Below, one piece after another: positions 1-10,368 of a stretch of DNA of 64,000 bases (position 1 is the first letter of the stretch; each line of letters opens with the position of its first letter). Source of the DNA: Doryteuthis pealeii. Lineage: Eukaryota; Mollusca; Cephalopoda; Myopsida; Loliginidae. Below the pieces are notes generated by a model. That model was not told the origin of the DNA. It saw only the letters and a program-made list of their open reading frames with translations, and did no database searches. The stretch covers positions 82,874,930 through 82,938,929 of the forward strand of contig CM042143.1 of assembly GCA_023376005.1 (NCBI GenBank), in the 5' to 3' direction. The position numbers and the translations under genes are program-made.

Positions 1-70
1 GACTCCCTCGCTGTCTGGCTGATACCGACCGGGTGGTCTATTACCACCCCACCAACTTTACTTTTTTTTT
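1..70 (+). mobile_element. S1 tRNA-derived SINE, 3' end
   Basis: The first bases match the 3' body of the S1 SINE seen complete at 19573-19785: the block GACTCCCTCGCTGTCTGGCT, then a GATACCGAC block, then CACCCC...AACTTTACTT. The tRNA-like head lies outside the window. The T-rich run after base 60 is its tail. Confidence 0.7.
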
Positions 71-344
71 ACTTTTATTAACTATAGTTTATTATCTATA
101 GTTAATTTATCTAACACATGAGTGTAAAATACCACTCTTGTAAATTGAAAGTTAGGGGGGGGGAGCTACACGCCTTTCCTGAAAATCAGCATTTAAAAAT
201 CTGACTTTTTTATCAGGTAAGTTTCACCAGGAATGTTTTTATCAGGTATATTATGCATATAAAAAGAATAGTTGATCTTGCACATAAATCACTACTAAGT
301 AGTGAGCTTGATCCTCACTGGTTGTTCCACATGAGTGGCCTTAG

Positions 345-468
345 AGTATTCATGTTGAGTAATGGTTAGTGAGCTATGTTAGCAGACCATTTTTTACTGA
401 TTTTGATTCTTACTGGGTGCCTCATATTTTTGGCCTCGTACTAGACTAAGCTAAGCTTAATAAATGAC
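345..468 (+). mobile_element. S4 short tRNA-like SINE copy
   Basis: The copy shows the S4 order: AGTAATGGTTAGTGAGC (A-box-like), a diverged GATTTTGATTCTTACTGGG (B-box-like), GGGTGCCTCATA, then the CTAAGCTAAGCTTAATAAATGACTA tail region. It is diverged from the copy at 58004-58127 but collinear with it. The region 70-344 holds nothing I recognise. Confidence 0.6.
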
Positions 469-534
469 TACTATTTGATCTTGTGTTATACTAAAGAAAC
501 CTTTGTAAATAATACCACTGTCCCATAATAGTTG

Positions 535-857
535 TGTGACCTGGCTATGATACTAAACTGCATCTGATGGTGACATTTCAGTTCTGGGGAGTGTAGAGTT
601 ACTCCTTCATTGGCATTATCCCAAATCCACTTCCGACTAGGTGTGGTAGTATCTGTTAGGCTCCTATCTATGGGTCAAATAGATCTATTTAAAAATTATT
701 TGTATTTGATCAGACTGTTCACAAAAAAAAAAAGAAACCTTAAGAAATAACTACAGAAAAAATTTAAATATAAACATACAATGAATGCGATTTTTTAACC
801 TCTAGCCATGAAATAACCCTGGAAGGGTTGACATGCCACTAAAATCAATCAATCATA
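535..857 (+). mobile_element. M retroposon copy, 5'-truncated
   Basis: It contains a diverged form of the M core (TATGATACTAAACTGCATCT ... CTCCTATCTATGGGTCAAAT) and ends in the M tail GGGTTGACATGCC followed by ATCAATCAATCA. The middle is A-rich and decayed. M is a dispersed repeat with about 14 copies here. Its constant 3' end and variable 5' truncation are typical of target-primed reverse transcription. Confidence 0.65.
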
Positions 858-983
858 ATACTTGTCACAATTAGTGTATGAAATTTATAAGAAAATATAA
901 ATGTAAAGAGAATTTTGTCTGGTTTTGTTTTAAGAAAAGTTTAATGAAACAAGTAATAACAAAAAGCAAATGTGTTGATTTGT

Positions 984-1684
984 TGGTTAGGTTTAACGGC
1001 ATGACAACTCTGGTTGGGTCATTTTATGCCAAAGACATTTTCTTTTCATTCTTGATGGGTACCAAATATTTTTTTAAACACATTTGTTTAGAACTCATTC
1101 TGTCCTATTTAACCCATAGATGGGCCTTAAGGTACTACCACTCCAGGTCAGAGTGGACCTGGGAGTAAAGGTAATGAAAGTGTACTCCACACTCCCTAGA
1201 GCTCCAGAACTGGAACTTCATTATCAGAGTTTAACATCATACCCAGGACAATAAGACCTTCAGCCACTGCCTTCTAGCACATATGATAAAAAGGGAGGCA
1301 TGTGGTCTAATAGTTAGAGTCGTAGGAAATGGACTTGTCGACCTAAGTTCAATTCCTGGTCAAAGTTGTTTGGATTTTACATAGCGCTAATATCCTTGGG
1401 AAAGGTAAGAATCCAATTATTCCTCCAGCTATGGGTAAAATAGCAGGGCAGAGCGGGCTCTTTAACCAGGCTAAGTAACCAGTCTAAGAGAAGGAAAACT
1501 CTGAATTCAAACCTGGTAAACTCCGCTTAAGAAATTGACCTTGTGCCACATCCTGCTCGTGTGGAGGAGTTGGTAAATATATATATGATAAAAGGGTTGG
1601 GGGTTTGGCATAAGGGCAATAGGGTCGGTACAATCATATAGGTGCTAGGGCTTAACAATGACCAGCTGATTGATTAAATGAAAC
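984..1684 (-). mobile_element. M retroposon copy interrupted by S2
   Basis: Read on the minus strand, the M tail (near 990-1040), the core with the AACCCATAGATGGG block (1110-1125), and the upstream part (1589-1684) are collinear with the copies at 8408 and 20239. The continuity is broken by an S2 SINE at 1296-1582. The host sequence ATATGATAAAAAGGG is repeated on both sides of it. Confidence 0.75.
1296..1582 (+). mobile_element. S2 tRNA-derived SINE nested in M
   Basis: It has a tRNA-like head (GGTCTAATAGTTAGAG as A box, AGTTCAATTCC as B box), the S2 body, and the end CACATCCTGCTCGTGTGG ... GTTGGTAAATATATAT. It is flanked by ATATGATAAAAAGGG (1281-1295) and ATATGATAAAAGGG (1583-1596), a target-site duplication differing by one A. 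This is one of the best-preserved S2 heads in the window. Confidence 0.8.
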
Positions 1685-2008
1685 AAGTAATAACAAAAAT
1701 CAACTGACCAATGTGTTTTAATAATACTGATTTCAAATAACACACTTGTTTTGTGACATTTAAAATGAAACAACGTTTAATACAAAGCAAAAATAACGGT
1801 TCAAAGTTAGGAAGTTTTTAGCCTTTGAGAAAAATGTTGTTGACATTACTTCTTTAATGAATGTTTTTCAGTTTCATGTGCAAAAGCGCTCCTCTTGACC
1901 TGGACCTTTCTTGGTTTTTGATGCCTTCTATTTTTGGCTTGTAAAATGTACAAAACACAATATATTTGGGCAGCATCTTTTCATTCAAACAAATTTGGTT
2001 AAACAAAA

Positions 2009-2125
2009 TAGAATCCTAGTATTATTTGGATTATTCGGACTATCTTCATTGTTATCTGTACAACGTTTCGGCCGATGTGCCCTCCGGCCTTCTTCAGGTA
2101 TTTCTGAAAAATTACAAGAAATAGT
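2009..2125 (-). mobile_element. S3 SINE, 3' end fragment
   Basis: On the minus strand this ends in the S3 signature CCGAAACGTTG, a GAAGATAGTCCG region, and CCAAATAATAC. The GC-rich hairpin block (GGCCGGAGG ... CATCGGCCGAAAC) at 2064-2099 is nearly identical to the copies at 25220 and 51118. Stretches 1700-2000 and 2130-2390 hold only AT-rich unassigned sequence. Confidence 0.7.
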
Positions 2126-2394
2126 AAAATAGAATCCTTATTGTTTTCAAGTTTTTTATTTTTGTTTTCGAGTTTTCTATCAGTTTGATGTTATTATCTT
2201 GAAAGGCGTTAATCAGTCGTCCAAAAGTTAAATAATAAACAGTCTTGATAATGATAGTTTAGACAAATACAAACAGCCTTGATAATGATTCAGAAAAGAA
2301 CTGAAAGTACTTTGTTTACCAATAATTACTCTTTCTTACCAAGGCTTATTTGTTGGTGTTGTCCAGATTTTACCTGTAACCCATTATTCATCTT

Positions 2395-2870
2395 TTACCT
2401 TAGACATTCTTCCAAGTTGTAGCCATGTCAGTACTACTGTATGGTTACACCACTAGGATTAACAAAATGCCTGGAGAAAAAATTTGATGGGAACTACACA
2501 AAGATGCTGAGTCCTTTTTTGAATAAATCCTGGAAGTTGTACAGCCACTTACTCCCATCTTGCAAACCATTCTAGTAAGACGAGCAAGACATTCGGGGCA
2601 CTGCTGGAGAAACTAGGACAAACTCATAAGTGAGGTTTTCCTATGGAATCCAACACATGGACACACCTATATTGACTAACCATAAAAAAAACAACAGAAA
2701 ACCCCAGAAAGCATCAGCTCTGTGCAGACACTGGGTGCTGTCTAGAAAACTTACCAAGAGCAATGGTTAATAGGGACAGATATCAAGAGAGAGTCAAGGG
2801 AATCTGTGCTGTCGGAATGTCTTGATGATGATGATGATGATGATGATGAATAAAAATCTTAAAGATTGTT
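2395..2870 (+). pseudogene. LINE reverse transcriptase C-terminal remnant
   Basis: Two frames carry pieces of the domain that follows the reverse transcriptase in CR1/RTE-type LINEs. The fragment VRRARHSGHCWRN, a stop, then LISEVFLWNPTHGHT is read from about 2577; after a frame change LCADTGCCLENLPRAMV is read from about 2720. A start-like MSVLLYGYTT lies at 2425. In-frame stops and at least two frame changes mean it cannot be translated. It ends in a (GAT)n tail at 2821-2850, a typical LINE 3' microsatellite. The family name is from memory of the motif. Confidence 0.65.
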
Positions 2871-3175
2871 TGGATTACTCCTGAGAGATTCTGTGATTGA
2901 AGAGAAAGACAAGTTGTAAAGTTTTGCTTTTATCCCACATTTTATTTTGGTCTTTGTGAATTATTTCAGAAATGAAGTTAGCAGAAAGGACTCTTTAGAT
3001 AAACCACCTGTCACTCCCTTTAAAAAAAAAAGGCAATATTTCAAGTAGAACAATAACCATACAAAATAGTGCTTCAATATCTCTAAAGCTGATTTTAAAA
3101 ATCAAATGATTTTTTTTTTTTAAAGTTCAGTCAATGTTAAATACTTGAAATAAATACAAATTGTATCCAATAACA
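2871..3175. other. Unassigned AT-rich spacer
   Basis: A/T-rich sequence with several homopolymer runs. I see no coding signal and no repeat shared with the rest of the window. Confidence 0.5.
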
Positions 3176-3234
3176 AACAGGGATTGGTTTGACAGAGTTC
3201 TAGCTTGATGAGGATAAAAGTGTGTCACCTGCTC

Positions 3235-3335
3235 GGTTCTGATCTACTGTCCAGTCTGTTTTTCCCTCCTCTTTTTAGAGAGTCCGGTTCGAATCGTTAG
3301 GGGGAGATAACTCTCTCTAACACAAAGAAGTCATA
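3235..3335 (+). repeat. GGAGATAACTC hairpin repeat, copy 1
   Basis: About 100 bases match 17310-17413: GTTTTTCCCTCC, GAGAGTCCGGTTCGAATCG, then GTTAGGGGGAGATAACTCTC. The end folds into a hairpin (GTTAG..GGAGA-TAAC-TCTCY-CTAAC with a GG bulge). The GGTTCGAATC block resembles a B box, so this may be the end of a SINE or of a small DNA element. Similar GGGAGATAACTC motifs are, as I recall, common in mollusc genomes. Confidence 0.55.
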
Positions 3336-3486
3336 ATTTTCTTTTCAAAAAGTTGCTTAGGGGAAAGTCAGTTAAAGAATAAACTCAATATGATGAATAC
3401 AAATGCTTATTCATTGCATTACATTAACAAAAAAAAAAAGAGATTTAGGGATATGCAGCATTTATCAGCAGAATGAATAAGTAGGA

Positions 3487-4022
3487 CTAGCAAGAATATG
3501 CCCCCCCCTCTGCTGGGGATAAGTATCTAAGTTCTAATGTAATTAAATTAGAAAGACTAACAAAATTAAATAAGAACTTATATAAAAACATTACACTTAT
3601 CTTAATTATATTCTAATTTGTTTCTATATAGAATCATTTATAGGATTGATTTTAATACATTGGAGAATAAAACAATAATATTAGAGATCAATAACACCAG
3701 GTAATTATTTATTAAATCCAGTATGCAAATTAACCACACCATATATTATGTAAGCCTTTATTTCTTAGTAATATATAAGACGCACTGCAAGATTTTAAAC
3801 GCATTAATAACATGGGCTGTTTTGAAGTAAATTTAACTCAGATATTCATAGGGACATCGGTAATAAATTAGATTTATTCTATGTATTAAATATTTTGACT
3901 ATAAATCAAATACTCATTGATAAACTTACGCAATTCTTGATGGTATTGTGACAATGTGATATAAGCAGTAACATAGTTTTGGTTACAGACAAACAGACAC
4001 CGAAAAGATTATCAATAGAAGA
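3487..4022 (-). mobile_element. Helitron family H2, near full-length
   Basis: Read on the minus strand it runs from a 5' end near TCTTCTATTGATAATC to a 3' end with a hairpin of CCAGCAGAGG type and CTAG at 3487-3490. It is flanked by A (3486) and T (4023), the AT target expected for Helitrons. It is collinear with the H2 copies at 14262-14854 and 21339-21817. There is no coding capacity, so it is non-autonomous. Confidence 0.7.
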
Positions 4023-4045
4023 TTCCATGATATTGTCAATTAGAT

Positions 4046-4195
4046 TTGGTTGGTTGTTTTGTTTTACGACATATCAACCCTTTTTGGGGTCATTTAATGC
4101 CGAATCAAGTCTTTTTTGATAAGCAAATAAGTCAGGTTGCTTACAGTCCTTGCCGTTGCTTAAATGGTCATCATCTAAGTATTGAACAGTATCAG
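4046..4195 (-). mobile_element. S5 5S-rRNA-derived SINE, partial
   Basis: The minus strand carries the tail (GACATATCAACCC and CATTTAATGCCG on the plus strand) and the part of the 5S-like head nearest the body (GCTTAAATGGTCATCATCTA, the complement of a diverged TAGATGGGTGACC). It is truncated inside the 5S region. Confidence 0.65.
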
Positions 4196-4784
4196 AAATT
4201 GGGTTATCTGCCCCTATTAGTTCCTGGAATCAGACGCCAGGGGCAGACCCCTAAAATTCCAGAACAGGCCCAACAGGCAAAGGTACAGAACTAGCTGACA
4301 CAAGCAGACATAACAGAACCACAGCGACCTTACCGGACAACTTTGAGACATTGCTAAGAGCAATACAACTAAGATAAGTGTACTACTTGAAACTCTTTGT
4401 ATTACCTAAAAATATATCCCCGCCAGGAGAAATCGTCTGGCAACTCTTAAAGACATTTACACAACTCTTAAAGACATTTACACATATGTATACTCTAACA
4501 CAAATTATTACTAAACCCAATAAACTGTTAACCCAATTATAAACCTTATAATTGCCTTGTACCTTTCCTTCACAACAACAGTCTTAATAGTTATACTAGT
4601 TGAGCTTTTATTTCTGTTAACAGGCTTATTGCTACTTAACTTTGGAGATCTAGCGAGAACTGGTGCTTTCAACATGACTATAATTTGTTTATTAGAGATG
4701 CTTACATGATTCTCACTGATCAATAAAATTATAATTAATCCAATTATAACCATACATAGGTATATGTGTAACAGTTATTGTCAT

Positions 4785-5220
4785 AGAAAATGAATTCTGC
4801 AAACAGAGTTCAAATCCTAGATGAGGCTGTTTGCATTTCACATAGCGCTAATACTCTTGGGAAAAGTATGTATCCAACTATTCTTCCTTAAGCTATGGGT
4901 AAATAGCAGGGTAGACTGAGTACTTTAATATTGGTATGGTAACCAGTTTAGAAGAAGAAAATTCTGAATTCAAACCTATTAAACTCTGCTTAAAAATTGA
5001 CCTTATGCCATATTCTGTTCGTACAGAGAGGTTGGTAAATACACATATGTGACTGAAGCTCTGTAGTAGATGCACAAGTTAAAACTGCCTTGGAAAACCT
5101 TTAAAATTTACCTTGTCATATCCTGGTCTGGTGGAGGAGTTGGGTAAATACATACATGTGACTGAAGCTCTGTAGTAGATGCACAAGTTAAAATTGTCTT
5201 GGAAAACTTTTAGAATGACT
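4785..5220 (+). mobile_element. S2 SINE with a 109-bp tandem duplication at its end
   Basis: The S2 body is recognisable (CATTTCACATAGCGCTAATA, AGCTATGGGTAAATAGCAGG, CTGAATTCAAACCT). After GTTGGTAAATACACATATGT, the block starting GACTGAAGCTCTGTAGTAG at 5051 recurs at 5160, a 109-base period that includes the S2 terminal motif. Confidence 0.65.
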
Positions 5221-5252
5221 ATATATTTGTAAGGTAAATTTAATTTCCTTTA

Positions 5253-5578
5253 TGGGGTAAGGCTTAGTTCGTTTGTACTTGTACCCTGAAATGGAATTTA
5301 AGGAATGAAAAAGGAAAAGACAAAGGCAAGAGGTAATTTTATGACTTGGGCTTTATTGACCAGGTCAGTCACCTGTAACAAGGGAATATCCCCCTAGCTA
5401 GTAGGAGCAACCAGACTCTGTTACGGCCTAAGTTCGAATGGCTGATATATTCTTTTGGGGGTAGGGAATCAGTCCTTTTTGTCGGACATACGCAGAGGGT
5501 TCTTCCGGTGAAAGCCCCATGGGGGTTTGTTGTTTTTTTTTATTCTAATTTTATTTTCGTTTTATTTTAATCCCCACA
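5253..5578. mobile_element. Solo LTR, copy 1
   Basis: It starts TGGGGTAAGG and ends ATCCCCACA, so it has TG...CA ends with imperfect terminal complementarity. It is collinear with the element at 15246-15605 (GGAAAAGACAAAG block, ATTCTAATTTTAT near the end). It is flanked by CTTTA/CTTTT, a possible 5-bp duplication with one mismatch. It follows an S2 copy. Confidence 0.5.
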
Positions 5579-6010
5579 CTTTTTCATATATTCAAAGGTC
5601 AATTCCATTATGTTTTGACCATTTCCAAATTTTCAACAATAAAAATCATCAGAGTTATCAACGACCTAATCCACTCCTTATGTATGTGACATTAGGATGT
5701 GTCTGAATTGTCAGTGCGGACTTAAAAATAATGACAATCATTTACTTTGATAATTCATTTTGGAATATGACCTTTGCTGCATTAAAGTTTGAATATCACT
5801 GACATAGAAAAAATTATGTAAATTACAGCAGAACATTTTCCTTGATAATTTGTCAAATTAAAGTCAGAGTCTTATTGTTTGTGAATGACAGAAAAAAAAA
5901 ATGAACAAGGAAGGAAAAGCAAATAGGTGCTTTCAAAACTATCATAATGTTAATGGAATCGGTTATATCAAATAATAACTCAAATCATAATTTACAATAA
6001 AAAAGGGTTT
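5579..6010. other. Unassigned AT-rich spacer
   Basis: I see no coding signal and no repeat shared within the window. Confidence 0.5.
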
Positions 6011-6019
6011 ATTTTGATA

Positions 6020-6540
6020 AGAGGTACAAGAGCCACGCCGCATTCTACACATATACTGGAAGAACAAAGTGCCCAACACAGATGTGCTGGAATGAGCAAA
6101 CATGAACAGCATGCCTGCCATCATCTGCGAGAGACACCTGCGTTGGCTTGGTCATGTCAGGAAGATGGACAAAGTCTACTGTATGGCGAATTAGTAGAAG
6201 GCATTCGACTGGTAGGGAGACCACGCCTGCGCTTTAAAGATGTCTGCAGGAGGGACATGAAGACATGCTACATCAACACCAACACGTGGGAGGCTTGTGC
6301 AGAAGACCGTGGGACCTGATGCCTCCTCGTCAAACAAGGAATGAGAAGGAGTGAAAAAGAGACAAAAAAAGGCGCCAGAGAAAAGAGAGACATCAGCAAC
6401 TCCAGCAAGCATCACAGTTTGTTTGCAGTCACTGTACCAGAGATTGCCATTCAAAAATTGGTCTGTTCAGCCACTCATGCTGTTGCAGATGAAAAAAAAA
6501 AGTGGACACTACGCCATCGTCTTTAGTATTATAATACTAG
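6020..6540 (+). pseudogene. LINE reverse transcriptase C-terminal and zinc-finger remnant
   Basis: Three frames together show the conserved end of a CR1/jockey-like LINE ORF2. ICERHLRWLGHVRKMDK lies at about 6122-6172, then after a frame change YGELVEGIRLVGRPRLRFKD and CRRDMKT (6179-6265), then after another change CSHCTRDCHSKIGLFSHS (about 6424-6480), a C2HC-type knuckle. A TGA interrupts the first part where family members have Arg, a typical CpG decay. The end CTACGCCATCGTCTTTAGTA recurs in similar form at 61381. Confidence 0.7.
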
Positions 6541-6917
6541 TTAGTCTCACTAGGGAAGACGGGCCACTGAGACTAACACTGTCAATGTTTATATTGAAAA
6601 TAAAACAGTCCATTCTATTCCAGAAGATTATCATCTCTTCTCTATTAAAAAAAACAAAAACAAATAAAAAGTATTGAATTTCAGATGTATTTACTAAAAC
6701 AGAAATGAACAATGAATGAAATATTAATTTTCTTCAAAATAGTCCCCTTAGTATTCAACATACTTATTCAACACAGTTATTCTTCCAGAGAATTTTCCAC
6801 TGATTGAAGTACACCTGAAACTCCATTTTTAATACGCTGTGAAGCTGCACCGCTCTCATATTTCTTTCAATGTTTTCTACATCCTCAAATCTTACCCTTG
6901 GGATAAATTTCTAGTTT

Positions 6918-7350
6918 AGGGTGGTTGGTTGGATTTTACAACCTGTTAACCCTTGTTAGGTTATTTTATGCTGAAGATGTTTTGTTTTATTCATTCTTAA
7001 TGGGTAGGCAAAATCTATTTTTTTAAACTCAATCTTTTTTTAACATAATCTTTTAAAACTCATTTTAATAACAGGTACTACCACTCTGGATCAGAGTGGA
7101 CTTGGAAGTAATAGCAATGAAGTGGTATACTCCACACTCCCCCGAGATCCAAAATTGGGACGTCACCATTAGATGCAGTTTAATGTCATACCCAGGACAC
7201 TAAGACCCTCAGCCACCATCTTCTAGCAGATAAATGATAAAAAGGGTTTGGAGTTTGCCATAAGGGAAAAGGGATTGGGACAATCATATAGGTGCTAGGG
7301 TTAACATGACCAGCCAATTAATTGGAGGGGGCCTCTACGACTGCCCGTCT
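6918..7350 (-). mobile_element. M retroposon copy
   Basis: The minus-strand copy has the tail palindrome region (GGTTGGATTTTACAACCTGT on plus), the CCACACTCCCCCGAG core, and the upstream block ending TGACCAGCCAATTAATTGGA. It is longer at its 5' side than most copies. Within 7350-7544, a short frame without recognisable homology separates it from the next element. Confidence 0.7.
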
Positions 7351-7544
7351 AAATTTTTGGTTTGGGAAACAAGAAAAAAAACCCACAGAGCTGAGCATCT
7401 GGTGATTATGGAGAATTCTATAATTGCGCAATCCTGTGTCCCAAAAAAAGCTGCTGGTAAAAATGTATTGAGAATTGTAGTGACTCATCCATCAAGATAT
7501 CTTGATGCAGTCAAAATGTTTTTAGATATCATCAGTTTATTATA

Positions 7545-7766
7545 CAGAGTGTTCCAGAAGTTACAAACCATCCGGGTTTTTCAAAAATACACTTTCATTG
7601 ATTTATTAAACCCCCTCCCCCCGCCACCAAAAAAAAAAAGAAAGAAAAAAAAAAAACATGCTTAATTTGAGTATTTTTGATGATTATCTTCAATAACAGT
7701 ATTTTTGAAATCAATAAAGGTTTATTTTTGAAAACCAGGACGGTGTGCAATTTCTGGGACAGCCTG
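7545..7766. mobile_element. Tc1/mariner-type MITE
   Basis: Terminal inverted repeats of about 45 bases: left CAGAGTGTTCCAGAAGTTAC, right (complement) CAGGCTGTCCCAGAAATTGC, continuing to TTTTCAAAAATA. It is flanked on both sides by TA (7543-7544 and 7767-7768), the duplication characteristic of the Tc1/mariner superfamily. At 222 bases it has no transposase. Confidence 0.7.
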
Positions 7767-7844
7767 TATATGTTGTCCTACTGTGAACACATCATTTAGA
7801 TTTTAAAATTAAAATAATTTAAAGATTCAGTCTTGATACTTTTT

Positions 7845-7912
7845 GATGGTTTGGTTTCTTTGTTTAATGGCATATCACCTTTTGTGGGTTATTTAATGCC
7901 AAAGCTATTGTT
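7845..7912 (-). mobile_element. S5/M 3' tail fragment
   Basis: The block TAATGGCATATCACC ... TTATTTAATGCC is the complement of the shared tail of S5 and M. No head is present. The region 7913-8400 holds only a decayed repeat and a poly-C run at 8070. Confidence 0.5.
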
Positions 7913-8407
7913 GTAGAAGAACTGTTATGAATAGGTTATGAATTTGACCCATAAATAGTAGATGATATTAGATGAGGGGGTTTATAACTTTCTCAAGGAT
8001 ATTAGGCTGAAAGTGAATGTAATAGCATGATTGGAGTTCATGTTGCAGTCCAACATATTAGCTATTACGCCCCCCCCCCCCCAAACTTGGATCACACCCC
8101 ATCATAGAAGAATGAGTGTTGCATAGCATATTCATATTGCGTTGCATCTTATGCACAGTGCAGTATAGTAATGTACACTGACATACCTGTACACAGGTGT
8201 ATTTGTTTTCTTTACTTAAATACTTATCTTGTATTTTCTTTAACTTAGCTTTGTCTTCCATCCTAGCTTGGGCTGGTATCTATCTCTGGATGGTCTGGAC
8301 TGGTATCTTTTAGCTGGTGGCTTTTGCTGGATCTTCTCTTATTCAGGATCTGTCTGAGATGTCCTGTGTTTGTTCTTAGTAACAACACAAAACATTACTT
8401 TATTTTG

Positions 8408-8770
8408 AGCCCTAGCACCTATATGATTGCCCCAACCCTATTGCCCTTATGACAATCCCCAACCCTCTTTATCATATAGGTGCTAGAAGGCGGTGGCTGA
8501 AGGTCTATATGTCCTGGGAATGACGTTAAACTCTATCTGATGGTGAGGTTCCAGGTTTGGAGGTTTGGGGAATGTGGAGCACCCCTTCATCACCATTGCT
8601 CCCTGGTCCATTCTGACCCGGAGTGGTAGTACCTGTTAGGGTCCCATCTATGGGTTAAATAGAAAAATGTATTAGAAAAAAAAAATTGAATCCATTAAGA
8701 ATGAATTTATTTCAAAATTTTATCAGCATTAAATGACCCACCAGAAGTATACAAAATGCCTTCTTAACAT
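8408..8770 (+). mobile_element. M retroposon copy
   Basis: It starts AGCCCTAGCACCTATATGAT and continues through the GGTGCTAGAAGGCGGTGG block, the TGACGTTAAACTCTATCTGA core and CCATCTATGGGTTAAATAG. It reaches the start of the tail (GCATTAAATGACCCACC), where it is broken. It is very similar to 11405-11880 and 48760-49077. Confidence 0.75.
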
Positions 8771-8904
8771 CTATAGTTTTTGACGCCTTGACTTACAATT
8801 GAACACTTGTTGAAAGCCTTAATAATAATAAACTTGTAAATTGTTTCTCTGTAGATCGGGAGTGTCACTATCTTAAATAGGTTTTATCTTGTCTGAATAT
8901 TTGA

Positions 8905-9300
8905 GATGAGGCTTGATAATTTGTATTATTTGGGTTATTCAGACTATTATCCTCATCTTTATTGTTCTATACACAATTTTTCGGCCGATGTACCTTCTGG
9001 CCTTCTTTAGGTGCTTCTTGTCAAACTTGGGAACCTTCTTGTCAAATATGTTCAATCCTAGCCAAGGGCGATAATAGCATAGAATACTTAACATAGCTTA
9101 TCACTTGTACCCGGGCATGGTTAATAGAATGAGAACTGTCTACCCCTGTGGATTGAATAAAGGGTTTGGTTTGAAGTTCCATGAAGCTCCTAGGTTTCGA
9201 AAGTAACATCTGAAGAAGGCTGGAGAGCACATTGACCAAAATGTATATATAACAATAAATATGAGGACAATAGTCCAAATAATCCAAAATAATACAAGTT
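8905..9300. mobile_element. S3 inverted pair (foldback) 1
   Basis: The left side (8926-9050) is an S3 3' end on the minus strand and the right side (9051-9300) a longer S3 3' part on the plus strand, ending GACAATAGTCCAAATAATCC. Both outer ends are S3 3' ends, giving about 85-base inverted termini. The same geometry occurs at 16010-16350 and 34645-35030 with different junctions. Confidence 0.65.
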
Positions 9301-9469
9301 TTTATTTCTATTTTAAGTAAATTTTTTTGAAACTATTTCTTTTGTAAACACTCTTTGTATAATAATGAGAAGTGTGAAGTGGTTTGTTATTTCTCTACTC
9401 ATAAGAAATTCCTAATAAACAATCCTCAAACATGATGTGTGCAGTACCATCCACAGTATTCGATTTCAT

Positions 9470-9708
9470 GTTACCAGACGATTGATCGGAGGGGTCCTCT
9501 CCGACCGCCCGTTTAGCCTAAGTAAGGGTCTAAGTAGAGTATTGCAGGTCATGGACCATCCACCAAAACTCCGTCCTTAAGCAAATGGAGTTGCCACCCA
9601 CGATCAACAGGTGGCCCCATTTGGTTGAGTCTTACCCCTCTGCAGAGGTGCAGTTGGAGCATTCTAATGCCCCAGCTGACAGGCCGGTGTATACTACTGA
9701 AATAAATA
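9470..9708 (-). mobile_element. M retroposon, 5' part
   Basis: On the minus strand this matches the upstream half of M as seen at 20239-20440: GTGCAACTGC region, GGGGCC, GTGGGTGGCAACTCC, TTAAGGACGGAG, then ACGGGCGG and the CCGATCAATCGTCTGGT block. The core and tail are missing. It is the best view of the M 5' end in the window. Confidence 0.65.
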
Positions 9709-9929
9709 GATACATCTCAGGATATGATAGAAACTTGATCTCTTATATCATGTTTTATTCTCCAATGTATTAAAATCAATCCTACGAATGATTTTATATA
9801 GAAACCAATTAAAATATAATCAAAATAAGTAATCTTTTTAAATGCATTCTTATTTAACTTTTTAATTCAATATATTTCATTACATTAAAACTTAAATACT
9901 TATGCCCAGAGGGCGCATATTATTACTAG
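9709..9929 (+). mobile_element. Helitron family H2, 3' part
   Basis: It ends ATGCCCAGAGGGCGCAT (a hairpin with one bulge) followed seven bases later by CTAG (9926-9929) and host T. It matches 3487-4022 read in the opposite direction. The 5' part is replaced by the adjacent M fragment. Confidence 0.7.
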
Positions 9930-10365
9930 TAAGAATAAAACCTATTTAAGATACTGACACTCCCAATCTATAGAGATTCCAATCTTCCAAGTTTATTATT
10001 AAGGTTTTTAACAAGTATTCAATTGTAAGTGAAAGAGTCTTAAACTATAAATGTTAAGGTGGCATTTTATATGCTTGACTTAAATAGAACAGATTTCAGG
10101 AAATAGACTGACTAGACAGTCTATCAACAATTGGGACAATAGATTTGAAACAATAATATGTTTGTGTAAAAGGTACAAATCTAGGGAGACCATCAATACC
10201 GCCCCTACCCCCAAAAAAAGACAATTGGAACATGTTTGTGCTTGTTATGTATTCAGTCCACAGAAATATGCAAGAAAAGCAAATTTACAAATTCCACACT
10301 AGACATTTTGGAAAATGATTGGAAATTATTTCATGCAAATTGTATTTAGGGAAATTAAAAAAAAA
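9930..10365. other. Unassigned AT-rich spacer
   Basis: A/T-rich with a short C-run near 10201. I see no coding or shared repeat signal. Confidence 0.45.
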
Positions 10366-10368
10366 GAA

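Noticed and set aside
8060..8085. Poly-C/poly-G runs (also 35275, 35947, 36389, 44808) as regulatory G-quadruplexes
   Set aside because: Single homopolymer runs without the spaced G-tract pattern; probably slippage products.
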